Positions 1 to 8,357 are shown, counted from the first letter of the stretch. The stretch: DNA of 20,147 nucleotides from Methylococcaceae bacterium (GCA_013140465.1 JABFST010000116.1:1-20147), one strand, 5' to 3'. Program-made: numbers and translations. The notes: generated by a model from the sequence alone, not told the origin.

Positions 1-2353
1 GAAAAAATTCTGATCCTGTGATGGCTGCCAGCACTTCTGCGGCTGCGCGGCTAAAGGTGCTGTGGCCGAAAATATAGCCCGGAAAAGCGGGCGTGACAAA
101 AGTGGCCCGTTGATAAGGTAGCCAATCCTTGGCCAAGACCCATTTAACACCACTGTATTGGGTTTTGGTGTCAGCCGGGTTGCCGGGCCAAGCATAAATA
201 GCCACATCTCCGACACGACCACCCGCCGCCGCAGTGACTAAATGCGCGTGTTTTTGTCCGGGTGCTGAACTTTCTGCGCTTATTAATTCCACTAAGCCTG
301 GCTTTAACGGCAAGCCTTTAGGATGATACGACGGTAACGCGGGATCTGATGACTGGCCCATTTTCGCCATATAGCGGATCATTGTTATCGGACGCGAGCC
401 ATCATAATGACGCTTGATCCCCCAAGCGACGATAGCCGCATCATGGGCTGCGCCATTCAAGGCAAAATAAGTTTTCACATCCCATTCTAAGGCACTCAAC
501 ACGGCGCCGCTGCCCGCTAGTTGCCGCTTAAACCCAGGGCTGTCCGCCACTGCATTGGCAATCGAATTCCAATGCCCCGGCGGGGTTTCGGAAGTCGGCC
601 CGTCAGCCCACCATTCGGCAAGCACCCTAGCAAAATCACCACGCTTAACCCGTTGTTGCTGATACGGCTGACGGGTGACGGGATTGAGCGCGTAGCCCGT
701 GCCGTTATTGGCACCCAGCGTGTTATTGCCTTGTGATGCGGGAGAAATATCGATTACGGTCGGGTCATCCGGTGTCAGCCAACTCGATAATTGGATAACT
801 TTCAACACATCTTGCTTAAATTGCGCATCCCCTAAGCCGCCCAGTTTGGGTTGCGCACCCGGGTCGAAATACAGGCCAGAAGGTTGTTGGCGGGATAATG
901 CAAACGGTGTCACCCGAGTCCATTGTGCGCCTATGATAGTTTGTACTTTACCCGGTAAAGGAATACCGTTTTGGCTGACGATGGAATCTAATGCCAATGG
1001 TTGCCAGCGATTGGGGTCGGTATTGAGGTCTATTCCGCTTTTTTTGACTTCCAAGGGCGCGTTGACGGGCTCATAAGTCGGATCGGCATAATTCATCGCT
1101 TGGTTGGAGCCATCCGTTAGGGTTTGCGCCAAAATACGCGCGGCTATGCGGTTGCCGACCGCTGCGGGATTGTCACCCGTGGTTAGCTGATAATCTTTAT
1201 CTAAGCCCAACAACTTCATTTGCGTCGCAAACCGCGCCTGTGATGTCACAGAGCCTAAGGCATTAGGCGACGAATAACGCTGCGCCAACACCCGATACGC
1301 CGCAAAACTAATCGCAATTTCCCTATCGCGTTTGGGATTGCCCCAAAGTGGATATTCTTCGGCAAAATAAGGCACAGCGGTCGTATCATAAGCAGCCCAC
1401 GCATCATACATGGCTGCCGACAAATGAAATAAGTTTCGGGCATGTACGGTAGGCCTAGGGTTGTCTAAGCGGATGGCATCGAGAATTTGCTCGTTCCACT
1501 GCCTAGCCACTGAATGGCTAGCGGGCGGTGGGCGTACCCCACAATAATAGCTTGCCACCCCTTCATTAAACTGATGGCCTGGCGTATTAAGATGCTCAGC
1601 CGCATTGATGGCTAGGCTGGCATCGCAATGGGCTTTGGCAACCAAGCAAGCGCCCAGCTCATTAAGCGGGATATTGGCACACTGTCCGGGATAGTGGGGA
1701 ATACTGGGGACTGCCGCGCATTTTGCCAGCACCCGCGTGGCGGCGTGCTTACGCGCATTTCTGATTATGGCGTTATCCTGACCTACGCAAGTTTCTAAAT
1801 CGGTTGCCGAAGCCGCCAATTTCTTACCCAGCAGTTGCTTGGTGCAACTCCCATAGACCGACACTTCTGCGCGTACTAGCGCGTGCAATTCTTCTGTAAG
1901 TGCCAATTGGCAAGCGGCGGGTTTGCTTACAGGCGCATTTGCATTTAATGTGCTTGCCAAGTCGGTGCCAAATAACGGCTGCACATCAACGAGCTTAGAA
2001 TAAGCCGTATTGACTTCATCGGCTGATGTCGGCCCAAAGTTGGGCAACTGCGTACACTGCTTGGCTGCCGTTGAAACCGTCTTCGCCTTAGCTTTTTTAA
2101 GCGCGGCAGTTTCTGTTTCCAGACACGCACTGATTTGGCTACCCGTCAATTTGTGTTTTAGCGCCAAGCTTATGCACCGCACCGCGTCTCGACCCGCCAC
2201 CTCAGCCACTTTCGCACCCTCGGCTTGCAAGGCCAACAGACACTGGCTTTGTAATTTAGTGGGTACGGCGGCTAAAGCAACTTGCGCCCACAGCACAGTT
2301 ATAACAATGCCTATCCAGCCAACTTTTCTACGCAATACCATTTTGTCTACCAT
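1..2353 (-). CDS. Vanadium-dependent haloperoxidase-family exported protein (3' end outside window)
   Basis: The frame is open from ATG at 2353 to the left edge: 784 codons, with no stop in view. Residues 1-28 look like a signal peptide (RRK, hydrophobic stretch, ALA cut site). Residues about 36-245 form a cysteine-rich helical region with two similar units (Cys38/60/77/100 and Cys148/170/189/212). From about 285 the protein matches the vanadium haloperoxidase / PAP2-like fold: RPTVHARNLFHLSAAMYDAW near 300-319, then a K-x6-RP oxyanion motif (K647, R654, P655) and TPAFPGYIFGHSTFSRAAAE around H764. The family uses vanadate to oxidise halides with peroxide, or acts as an acid phosphatase. The usual Ser of the SGH motif is Phe here, and the third motif (SR-x5-H) lies outside the window, so catalysis is uncertain. 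No clear Shine-Dalgarno was seen; an in-frame ATG at 2341 is the alternative start. It is the last visible gene of the cluster, 20 bp after the previous stop. Confidence 0.85.
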   Translation of the reverse strand, partial: MVDKMVLRRKVGWIGIVITVLWAQVALAAVPTKLQSQCLLALQAEGAKVAEVAGRDAVRCISLALKHKLTGSQISACLETETAALKKAKAKTVSTAAKQCTQLPNFGPTSADEVNTAYSKLVDVQPLFGTDLASTLNANAPVSKPAACQLALTEELHALVRAEVSVYGSCTKQLLGKKLAASATDLETCVGQDNAIIRNARKHAATRVLAKCAAVPSIPHYPGQCANIPLNELGACLVAKAHCDASLAINAAEHLNTPGHQFNEGVASYYCGVRPPPASHSVARQWNEQILDAIRLDNPRPTVHARNLFHLSAAMYDAWAAYDTTAVPYFAEEYPLWGNPKRDREIAISFAAYRVLAQRYSSPNALGSVTSQARFATQMKLLGLDKDYQLTTGDNPAAVGNRIAARILAQTLTDGSNQAMNYADPTYEPVNAPLEVKKSGIDLNTDPNRWQPLALDSIVSQNGIPLPGKVQTIIGAQWTRVTPFALSRQQPSGLYFDPGAQPKLGGLGDAQFKQDVLKVIQLSSWLTPDDPTVIDISPASQGNNTLGANNGTGYALNPVTRQPYQQQRVKRGDFARVLAEWWADGPTSETPPGHWNSIANAVADSPGFKRQLAGSGAVLSALEWDVKTYFALNGAAHDAAIVAWGIKRHYDGSRPITMIRYMAKMGQSSDPALPSYHPKGLPLKPGLVELISAESSAPGQKHAHLVTAAAGGRVGDVAIYAWPGNPADTKTQYSGVKWVLAKDWLPYQRATFVTPAFPGYIFGHSTFSRAAAEVLAAITGSEFF

Positions 2354-2373
2354 AAAACTGATTTATTTAGGGA

Positions 2374-2904
2374 TTAAACCTTAACCCCGTTGAACACATA
2401 GCTGATATTCACAGAGCCTACATAATAGCCACCGCTTTTGGTGGTATAGCTTTGAAAAAAAGCTTTTGCTTTTATGGTTAAAGTACCACTTATTTTAGTT
2501 GTTTTGCCGACCTTTATTTCTTTGCCTGTCAGCGTCCAAGTACCCGCCTCTAAATTTAAGGGCAAATTGGACCTAGCCAGCACATCATTTTTAATCACCG
2601 CCAATAAAGCCCTGACCGCAGCCGCATCCGGCACACCCGTGAATGCGGTTTTATTGGCACGCCATAAACCCGGCAACATAAAAGCCGGGCTGCTTAAGTT
2701 AAACGATTTGATGTTATCAACCGAAGCAAAACTGGCAAGCGCAGGATAGGCTTTTTTTTGCACTGTTATCGATTTGCCTTTAACGATGCCATCCACACGC
2801 ATGAGGCCGGATAGCTGCCAATCGCCGACGACATCTGCCAATACCGCTGGGCTAGGTATGAGGCTTAGCAGGGCCAACACCGCCATCAAGTTAAGTTTCT
2901 TCAT
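2374..2904 (-). CDS. Small exported protein of unknown function
   Basis: This encodes 176 aa and I do not recognise the family. The start chosen is ATG at 2904, because it opens a clear signal peptide (MKKLNLMAVLALLSLIPSP, then AVLADVV); a longer reading from 2982 would add 26 residues that do not look like a leader. The mature part has alternating hydrophobic strands and GDWQ/GTWTLTG-type turns, notably near the ends (GDWQLSGLMRV, and ISGTLTIKAKAFF with GSVNISYVFNGV), so a small beta-barrel or beta-sandwich is plausible. It has no cysteine after the signal peptide and no haem or metal motif. The start codon lies 1 bp after the stop of the upstream PKD-domain gene with no strong Shine-Dalgarno, which suggests translational coupling and joint function. 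Confidence 0.75.
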   Translation of the reverse strand: MKKLNLMAVLALLSLIPSPAVLADVVGDWQLSGLMRVDGIVKGKSITVQKKAYPALASFASVDNIKSFNLSSPAFMLPGLWRANKTAFTGVPDAAAVRALLAVIKNDVLARSNLPLNLEAGTWTLTGKEIKVGKTTKISGTLTIKAKAFFQSYTTKSGGYYVGSVNISYVFNGVKV

Positions 2905-2905
2905 G

Positions 2906-3973
2906 TTAACTACACACGCAAGGCATGATATGGATACTGAATTTTTGAACATCGACACCGCCACGACCATCGCTGACTTCAACAGCCACGGGTATTATCT
3001 CATGCGGCTTGTCCACAACTAGCCAACGGATGCTGCCGTTAGCAGAAATGGTCATGCCCGTGGGAAACTCAATCAGCCTATAGCTTAAGGTGTCGCCGTC
3101 TGCATCGGCGGCAATAACGCTATAGTTGTAATCGCGTGTCGCCAAGCCATTGCTTAAGGCCGTAGAGGTGATTTTTGGGCTATGGTTGCTGCCGCCATTG
3201 GCGTAGACGGTCATTTTTACCGTGTCGGGTTGGCTGAGCACAAAGCCATCACTGACCACCAAACGGGCTTCATACACCCCCGGGGTATCGGCGATCAAAA
3301 CGCTGATCGGATCTGTAGGGGACGATAGCTTTGCCGTACTGCCGCTAGGGCGTGCCAATAACGACCACACATAGCCTAAGGGATGACCGTCGGCATCGGT
3401 AGATGCACGCCCATCCAAATTAATGGGGTTGCCCACCAATCCCAACTGGTCAGTACCCGCATCAGCAATTGGCTGGCGGTTATTGGCAGGAATCTGCGCC
3501 ACGATAAAACTGACCGAGAAATTGGCGGTAACAGGCGGGGTAAACTGAAAGGCTTTTTGGGCTATTTTTTCTAGGGCATCGGCTGCCAAGCCGCTGAGAT
3601 CATTAGCAAAGCCTATATGTACGGTAAAAGGCAGGTCGGCATTTGCCGCCAATTGGCCTTGCGCCAAAATGACCTTATACGCATCGCCCGTCGGTACAGC
3701 ACCGTCGGCCTGTAGCAACTCAAGCGTGCTTTCGCTGTGATTGAAGCCATCAACCACCAGCGAAATAGGGGCAGAAATGGGCTGGTCGGTCTTATTATGC
3801 AACACCCCCGCCACGACAAAATCAGCTGTCGCGGCCTGATAGACGGGAGCCTGATAGTTAACAGCAATTTTTGGGCTTAAGTCAACCAACGCCATGACTG
3901 CCGTAGGCCAAGCTAAACTAAGCAATAGCGGCCATAAAACCACATTAACGTAATGCTTAGCCATTGTTTTCAT
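2906..3973 (-). CDS. Exported PKD / cadherin-like domain protein
   Basis: This encodes 355 aa. Residues 1-28 are a signal peptide ending in AVMA. Residues about 30-160 are an unassigned beta-rich region with a conserved-looking core (VAGVLHNKTDQPISAPISLV). Residues 166-257 are a PKD/Ig-like domain (QPIADAGTDQ, DGRASTDADGHPLGYVWSL, SDGFVLSQPDTVKMTV). Residues 265-349 are a second Ig or cadherin-like domain (AADADGDTLSYRL, FPTGMTISANGSIRW, VEVSDGRGG). Such domains usually mediate protein-protein or carbohydrate contacts on the outside of the cell. The protein ends in PCVCS, and this CxC at the extreme C-terminus is unusual. A strong AGGAGGG Shine-Dalgarno at 3979-3985 supports ATG 3973; ATG 3964 is an in-frame alternative. 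It starts 15 bp after the beta-propeller stop and is probably a binding or scaffold partner of the neighbouring redox proteins (inference). Confidence 0.85.
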   Translation of the reverse strand: MKTMAKHYVNVVLWPLLLSLAWPTAVMALVDLSPKIAVNYQAPVYQAATADFVVAGVLHNKTDQPISAPISLVVDGFNHSESTLELLQADGAVPTGDAYKVILAQGQLAANADLPFTVHIGFANDLSGLAADALEKIAQKAFQFTPPVTANFSVSFIVAQIPANNRQPIADAGTDQLGLVGNPINLDGRASTDADGHPLGYVWSLLARPSGSTAKLSSPTDPISVLIADTPGVYEARLVVSDGFVLSQPDTVKMTVYANGGSNHSPKITSTALSNGLATRDYNYSVIAADADGDTLSYRLIEFPTGMTISANGSIRWLVVDKPHEIIPVAVEVSDGRGGVDVQKFSIHIMPCVCS

Positions 3974-3988
3974 CTGCGCCCTCCTAAA

Positions 3989-5101
3989 TTATTTTTTAGG
4001 CGGAATATACCCTATCCCAAAAGGATTTAAGCCCACTTCGATGCGTTTATTGGTATAAACAGGTACGGGCAAGGCATCAGAAATACTGTACACCGTAATA
4101 TCGCCGGCGGTATTGCCCGGCTCGTGACCTGAATGGGTCAGATAGAGTTTTGTGCCAGTCGAATTAACCACCAAATTATGCGCCGCTTGCAAACCCGCAT
4201 CAGCAGGTGCGCTAGGAAAAGGGGCCGATCCGGCAACTTCCAACGCCTTAGTGTCTATCGCCCAGAGCATATCCTTATTGACACCATCTAAGGTTGCCTT
4301 AGGCAAATTGCTGGTATAAAAATACTTGCCGCTTGGTGTCCAAGCTGCACCATGTGCGCCAGGAATTTCCAAAGTTTTTAATAAGGCCAAGTTTTTTTTC
4401 GGATCCATCACATACACTTTGTTGGCGTTTTGCGTAGGCACAAACAGCAGTTTGCCATCATTCAACACGCCTACATGCGGATCTTTGCCGACCGCTTGAC
4501 GGGCAATTTCTTTGAAGGTTTTGGTGCTGTATTGCACCACATAATCAGGATCAGTCGTGCCGCCGACCCCGACTATTGTGGTAATAGCCCACTTGCCAGC
4601 CTTATCCAACAAAATATCATGGGGCTTGCCGCCTTTTTCTTTTAAGTCAGCAGGAATATCTAGCTTGGCTTTTAGCACGGTTAATGTTTTCGGATTGATA
4701 ATGGTAAAGCTCTTATCGACATCGTTGACAGACCAAGTTTGGTTTCCTAGGCCGTCTGTCCACATGTGAAACGCCCCTGCCCCAATTTTGACGGTATTCA
4801 GAATTTTATAGCTATCGGCATCTAAAGCAATGATCTGCTGATTGGCCCTGTCGTTGACGATTAATAAATTGTGTTTGGCTACATAATTGACATACATCGG
4901 TTCAGGCGGGCGTGCAAATTTGCCCGCGACCGACACCGTGCGGATTAAAGTATCATTATCTTCATTAATAATGGAGAGCGTGCCTGAGGTGCGGTTTGCG
5001 ACCACTACCCGGCCTGGCGTTGCCGCCCACGCCGTTGAAACGAACCATTGTGCAAGCAGCCATGCAGCTGCCCATATTATTTTTGCTTGTGTGTTTGCCA
5101 T
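3989..5101 (-). CDS. Exported YVTN/YncE-type beta-propeller protein
   Basis: This encodes 370 aa from ATG 5101, which has a TAGGT Shine-Dalgarno-like site about 8 nt upstream and opens a signal peptide (hydrophobic residues 8-24, cut after AWA at 26). An upstream in-frame start at 5218 would put the hairpin of this intergenic region inside the gene and is not favoured. The rest is repeated blades of about 45-55 aa with VYVMD/YVVQYS/TIINPKT strands, as in YncE, lactonase-like and cytochrome cd1/N2O-reductase-like propellers. Histidines recur once per blade at similar places: H112 (AFHMW), H161 (KPHDI), H209 (DPHVG), H250 (AHGAAW) and H308 (AAHNLV), followed by H323 and H326. Such a ring can line a central metal or ligand site, but this needs a model. 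It probably works with the cytochrome encoded upstream. The substrate is unknown. Confidence 0.85.
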   Translation of the reverse strand: MANTQAKIIWAAAWLLAQWFVSTAWAATPGRVVVANRTSGTLSIINEDNDTLIRTVSVAGKFARPPEPMYVNYVAKHNLLIVNDRANQQIIALDADSYKILNTVKIGAGAFHMWTDGLGNQTWSVNDVDKSFTIINPKTLTVLKAKLDIPADLKEKGGKPHDILLDKAGKWAITTIVGVGGTTDPDYVVQYSTKTFKEIARQAVGKDPHVGVLNDGKLLFVPTQNANKVYVMDPKKNLALLKTLEIPGAHGAAWTPSGKYFYTSNLPKATLDGVNKDMLWAIDTKALEVAGSAPFPSAPADAGLQAAHNLVVNSTGTKLYLTHSGHEPGNTAGDITVYSISDALPVPVYTNKRIEVGLNPFGIGYIPPKK

Positions 5102-5167
5102 GCAGTTACCTAAATTATGTTTACTGTCAGACTGTATAGCAGCCTTAGACGGTTGATTGGACAGACA

Positions 5168-5208
5168 GCGCAAAACCACGCGACAAATACATGTCGGTGG
5201 TTTTGCGC
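5168..5208. repeat. Strong intergenic hairpin between cytochrome and beta-propeller genes
   Basis: The arms GCGCAAAACCAC (5168-5179) and GTGGTTTTGCGC (5197-5208) are perfect complements of 12 bp. An inner stem CGACA (5181-5185) / TGTCG (5192-5196) extends it past one bulged G, leaving a 6-nt loop. No T-run follows on either strand, so it does not look like a simple intrinsic terminator. It sits in the 129-bp gap after the cytochrome stop and could be an mRNA-stabilising or processing hairpin that sets the relative expression of the two parts of the cluster. Confidence 0.7.
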
Positions 5209-5230
5209 CTACTGCCACGCCAGTGTTCGG

Positions 5231-8200
5231 CTACTTAAGAAAGCTTTGCTCCAGACTGTGGCAAAGATCACAACCTATTTGCGTTCCCGCTTTTACAGTG
5301 ACTTTCTTAAACTTTTTAGTTTTGCCCGTCGTAAAGATCCGGTCTACAGGGGTCTTAGACAAACGCGTCCCCTTATGGTCTTTACCGTGGCAAGCCGCAC
5401 ATTGGTCTTCACTGTCCAAGCCACGTTTTTTCGCCCATTGGTTATGGAAGCCGCCGTCGGCATTTACCCAATACGGATCGTTGACCGGGTGCATACCGTG
5501 AGGGCCGGCAAGAATACCTGCGCCATAGCGTAAGCCATCGACAACACCGCCTTTAAACGCATCGGCGGTATGGCAAGCCGAACATTCCAACAGCGTGCCT
5601 GTGTGTCCTTGCAACTGGATAGCGGTCACGTTGTCGTTGGCATAAGGGTCTGGGTTAGGCCAGATAGCATGGGTAGGGCCGTGGCAAGTGGCACAAGGCA
5701 ACAAACCATGTTTATCTAAACTGAGCTTAAACAAGCCCCGTTCACACACATGCTTGCCGGGTGTTAACCCGTCAGAAAAGGTACCCGGTGGGCATGACTG
5801 GCCATTTTGGGCCACTTCAACCAATTTAGAGCTGTTATCATCCAAAACCCCATCCGCTAATTTAGGCGTCAGGTTTTCGGCAAAACGTTCAGTTTTGGCT
5901 ACCAAATTTTTAAACGTACCCGTGGTCATATCATAGCTGCGGCGCAATACGGGTTCATCGCCCTCCCCTGTATGGCAAGAAGCGCAACTGGGCAAGCTAT
6001 CGCGGTAGTTATGCCGCACTAAATGCTCAAAGCTTTTGGTGCCGTTGTTATCAGGCGGATTTTCACCCGCTGCGCGTGATGCCATCGCCGTACCACCCGC
6101 CACCACGGCTATATCACCATGACAATCAATACAGTTGACACCCGCCGCCGTCATGACATCGCGCTGGTATTTGTCTTGTTTGCCTTGGTGGCATAATAAA
6201 CAGCTGGCATCAGGCGTGCCGGAATCTTTAGCTTCCAAAAGCAAAGGGTGGAGAGGATCCAGCTTTTTGGTCAAATCAGCCATTTTAAAAGCTTTGGACA
6301 ACTCATCGCGTTCGATACTGCCCGTAAAATCGGCATTTAATTTGCCTAACATCCGCCCGTGGGTATTGTGTAAGGAATTGGCGTATTCGGGACAAGCAGT
6401 ACCAAAGCCAATTTGGTCAGGTGCTACAGTCATAGGCCCCCAATTTTGGTTGACCTTTGGGTCGGAGCGATGGCAATACGAGCCACAAGCGGTTGCGGAA
6501 ATGCCTTTGTTATAGTCATCGATGATGAACAAACCTTCTTCACCGACCCAAGGCACTGGATCGTTAAAAGCCCGCGCAAAGCCGTAAATAAAATCGTGTA
6601 TTTCCGCCATGTTGATAGATGCAGCTTGTTCAATCACCGCACGCTCATTTTTGTGCGCCGCGTCCACTTCTTCGGGGGAGACAAATTTGGGTATTTTTTC
6701 CAGCTTGGGTTTGTATTTCACCAAGCCCGGATTGACTGTGGCACTACTGTTTTCAACATCTTGCTTCAACTTGTCATAGACGGTTTGATCGGCAGCGATT
6801 TTGCCCTTGGTATGGCAGTCTGCACAATTAAACTCGGTACTGATGGCTACCACTGCATCCGCCGACGCCACCGCCTTACCAGCCGAAACCGCTTCAACAC
6901 GCATTAACGGATAGGGGTTATGGCGGCCTTTATCATCAGTAGGGAACATCGCCAAGCCATTCGCTTCAAATACCGAACGCTCGGCGTCAAAATCGTTAAA
7001 GGGCTGAGGATCATTGGCCTGATAAGGTTTACTGATACCCGGCATCGCAATCCCGGCGGCTTTTTTGTAATAACCTTGTTTGGTATCAAACCAAAAATCA
7101 CTGTCATAGACTGGATGGCCTTGGTCGGGTTTAACGTCTACGGCTGTCCAAGTATTGGCGACATCGGGCTTAAATTCATTCACTACACCAAAGATACAAG
7201 ACGCCATCGTAAACGGTGTGCTAAAGCCAAACGGTTGTACGGGCTTGCCTTTTACCGTCAAGACCCCGTTGCGGTCTTTCTCGCCGTTATAAACGCAGGG
7301 ATCAAACCAATCGCTTTTTTGCACAGCGGACGATAAAAACACCGTGCCGACAGGATAATTTTGGCTAGTAGAGTTGATCGAATCATTGCCGACCGGATCA
7401 TAAGGATTGGAGGCCGCGGACAATTGCAACTTCACATTGCCTGTTTTAGTCATAAAGGCTGGCTTGTCGCCCCCTACCGAACCTTTTCTTAAGACTACCG
7501 CATTTAGCCAGTTAATGGGGTACATCTGCGGCATACCAAAATAGCTCAGATCATGAAATTCCATACTAAAAGGCGTATAGGGCAAAACCACATATTCGTC
7601 ACTATCTATACCGTTTTTAGCGATAACTTGTTCCGGCACTTTTGCAGGTGTGGCGGGAGGCGTGCCAACCGTTACGGTGATGCGGTCGGTACAGCGGCGT
7701 CCGGTTAAGTCGGTTGCGGTAAAGCTGACTTTGTAGGTGGTGTTATTGCCGCCAGCAAACTTAATATCATTCGCTGCGAGTGCGGTAGGCCGCACAGCGG
7801 CACCGCCACCGAAATCCCATTCATAGTAAAGTGCCGCTTTTTCTGGGTCGGTTGCCGTCGCTAAAAAACTCAGTTTTTCGCCAAAATTAATTTGTTTGTC
7901 GCCTGTAGGTGAGACAATTTTACAGACAGGTGGCAAGTCGCCTTTTAAACAAGCAGGTACTTTTGCCAACTCTGCAATAACTGATGCGCCATCGGCTTCA
8001 ACCCGAATTGAACACGGGGTTGTAGGCAAATGCGTGATGGTAAACGTGAACTTACCGCCAACCGACGCTTGTTCCGCCAACCATTGGTCGGCTACGGCAT
8101 CATACAAACTAACCTTTTCGGCTTTGGTCGTACCCGATACATTAAGAGTGTTGCTTACACTGTCATAGCTCAATTTACTGATTTTAGGTTTGGGGAGTGT

Positions 8201-8278
8201 TGCGGCATTAGCAACACCCAAAAACACTAACAAACTTAGTGCCACGAGGGGAGTGTGCAGGTATTTATAAAGGGACAT
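5231..8278 (-). CDS. Exported nine-haem c-type cytochrome with N-terminal PKD-like domain
   Basis: This encodes 1015 aa from ATG 8278, which opens a clean signal peptide (SLYKYLHTP, then LVALSLLVFLGVANA). ATG 8320 is in frame but adds only 14 poorly leader-like residues. Residues about 30-210 are Ig/PKD-like (PPVCKIVSPTGDKQ, ATDPEKAALYYEWDFGGG, FTATDLTGRRC). The C-terminal half binds haem: CxxCH at about 485, 693, 716, 765, 862, 899, 960 and 1003, plus a non-standard CGSYCH (CxxxCH) at 598. That gives eight normal and one atypical covalent haem sites. The middle (210-480) has no motif I recognise. The protein should be matured in the periplasm by the Ccm system and act as an electron conduit in the periplasm or at the cell surface. 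It is first in the minus-strand cluster and may pass electrons to or from the propeller and haloperoxidase-like partners. Surface multihaem cytochromes of this size are known in methanotrophs and metal reducers; I cannot assign a named family. Confidence 0.9.
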   Translation of the reverse strand: MSLYKYLHTPLVALSLLVFLGVANAATLPKPKISKLSYDSVSNTLNVSGTTKAEKVSLYDAVADQWLAEQASVGGKFTFTITHLPTTPCSIRVEADGASVIAELAKVPACLKGDLPPVCKIVSPTGDKQINFGEKLSFLATATDPEKAALYYEWDFGGGAAVRPTALAANDIKFAGGNNTTYKVSFTATDLTGRRCTDRITVTVGTPPATPAKVPEQVIAKNGIDSDEYVVLPYTPFSMEFHDLSYFGMPQMYPINWLNAVVLRKGSVGGDKPAFMTKTGNVKLQLSAASNPYDPVGNDSINSTSQNYPVGTVFLSSAVQKSDWFDPCVYNGEKDRNGVLTVKGKPVQPFGFSTPFTMASCIFGVVNEFKPDVANTWTAVDVKPDQGHPVYDSDFWFDTKQGYYKKAAGIAMPGISKPYQANDPQPFNDFDAERSVFEANGLAMFPTDDKGRHNPYPLMRVEAVSAGKAVASADAVVAISTEFNCADCHTKGKIAADQTVYDKLKQDVENSSATVNPGLVKYKPKLEKIPKFVSPEEVDAAHKNERAVIEQAASINMAEIHDFIYGFARAFNDPVPWVGEEGLFIIDDYNKGISATACGSYCHRSDPKVNQNWGPMTVAPDQIGFGTACPEYANSLHNTHGRMLGKLNADFTGSIERDELSKAFKMADLTKKLDPLHPLLLEAKDSGTPDASCLLCHQGKQDKYQRDVMTAAGVNCIDCHGDIAVVAGGTAMASRAAGENPPDNNGTKSFEHLVRHNYRDSLPSCASCHTGEGDEPVLRRSYDMTTGTFKNLVAKTERFAENLTPKLADGVLDDNSSKLVEVAQNGQSCPPGTFSDGLTPGKHVCERGLFKLSLDKHGLLPCATCHGPTHAIWPNPDPYANDNVTAIQLQGHTGTLLECSACHTADAFKGGVVDGLRYGAGILAGPHGMHPVNDPYWVNADGGFHNQWAKKRGLDSEDQCAACHGKDHKGTRLSKTPVDRIFTTGKTKKFKKVTVKAGTQIGCDLCHSLEQSFLK

Positions 8279-8357
8279 AAAAAATACGCTCAGTTGTTTT
8301 AAAATGGAAACAACAATCATTATTTATGCCAACCTCTATTTTTTTACTGGGTTGCTT

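Noticed and set aside
699..1076. 125-codon plus-strand frame, and similar frames at 2010-2384 and 2474-2749
   Set aside because: They lie opposite the haloperoxidase-like gene and the small exported protein gene, whose own frames have clear motifs or signal peptides.
1..2353. Possible frameshift or pseudogene, because short minus-strand frames are seen at 1255-1443 and 1945-2130
   Set aside because: The reading from 2353 is open without interruption to the window edge and keeps family motifs throughout. The short frames are shadows in other phases.
5102..5218. Longer N-terminus for the beta-propeller protein starting at 5218
   Set aside because: The extra 39 residues precede a clear signal peptide and would be encoded by the hairpin region; ATG 5101 has a better ribosome binding site.
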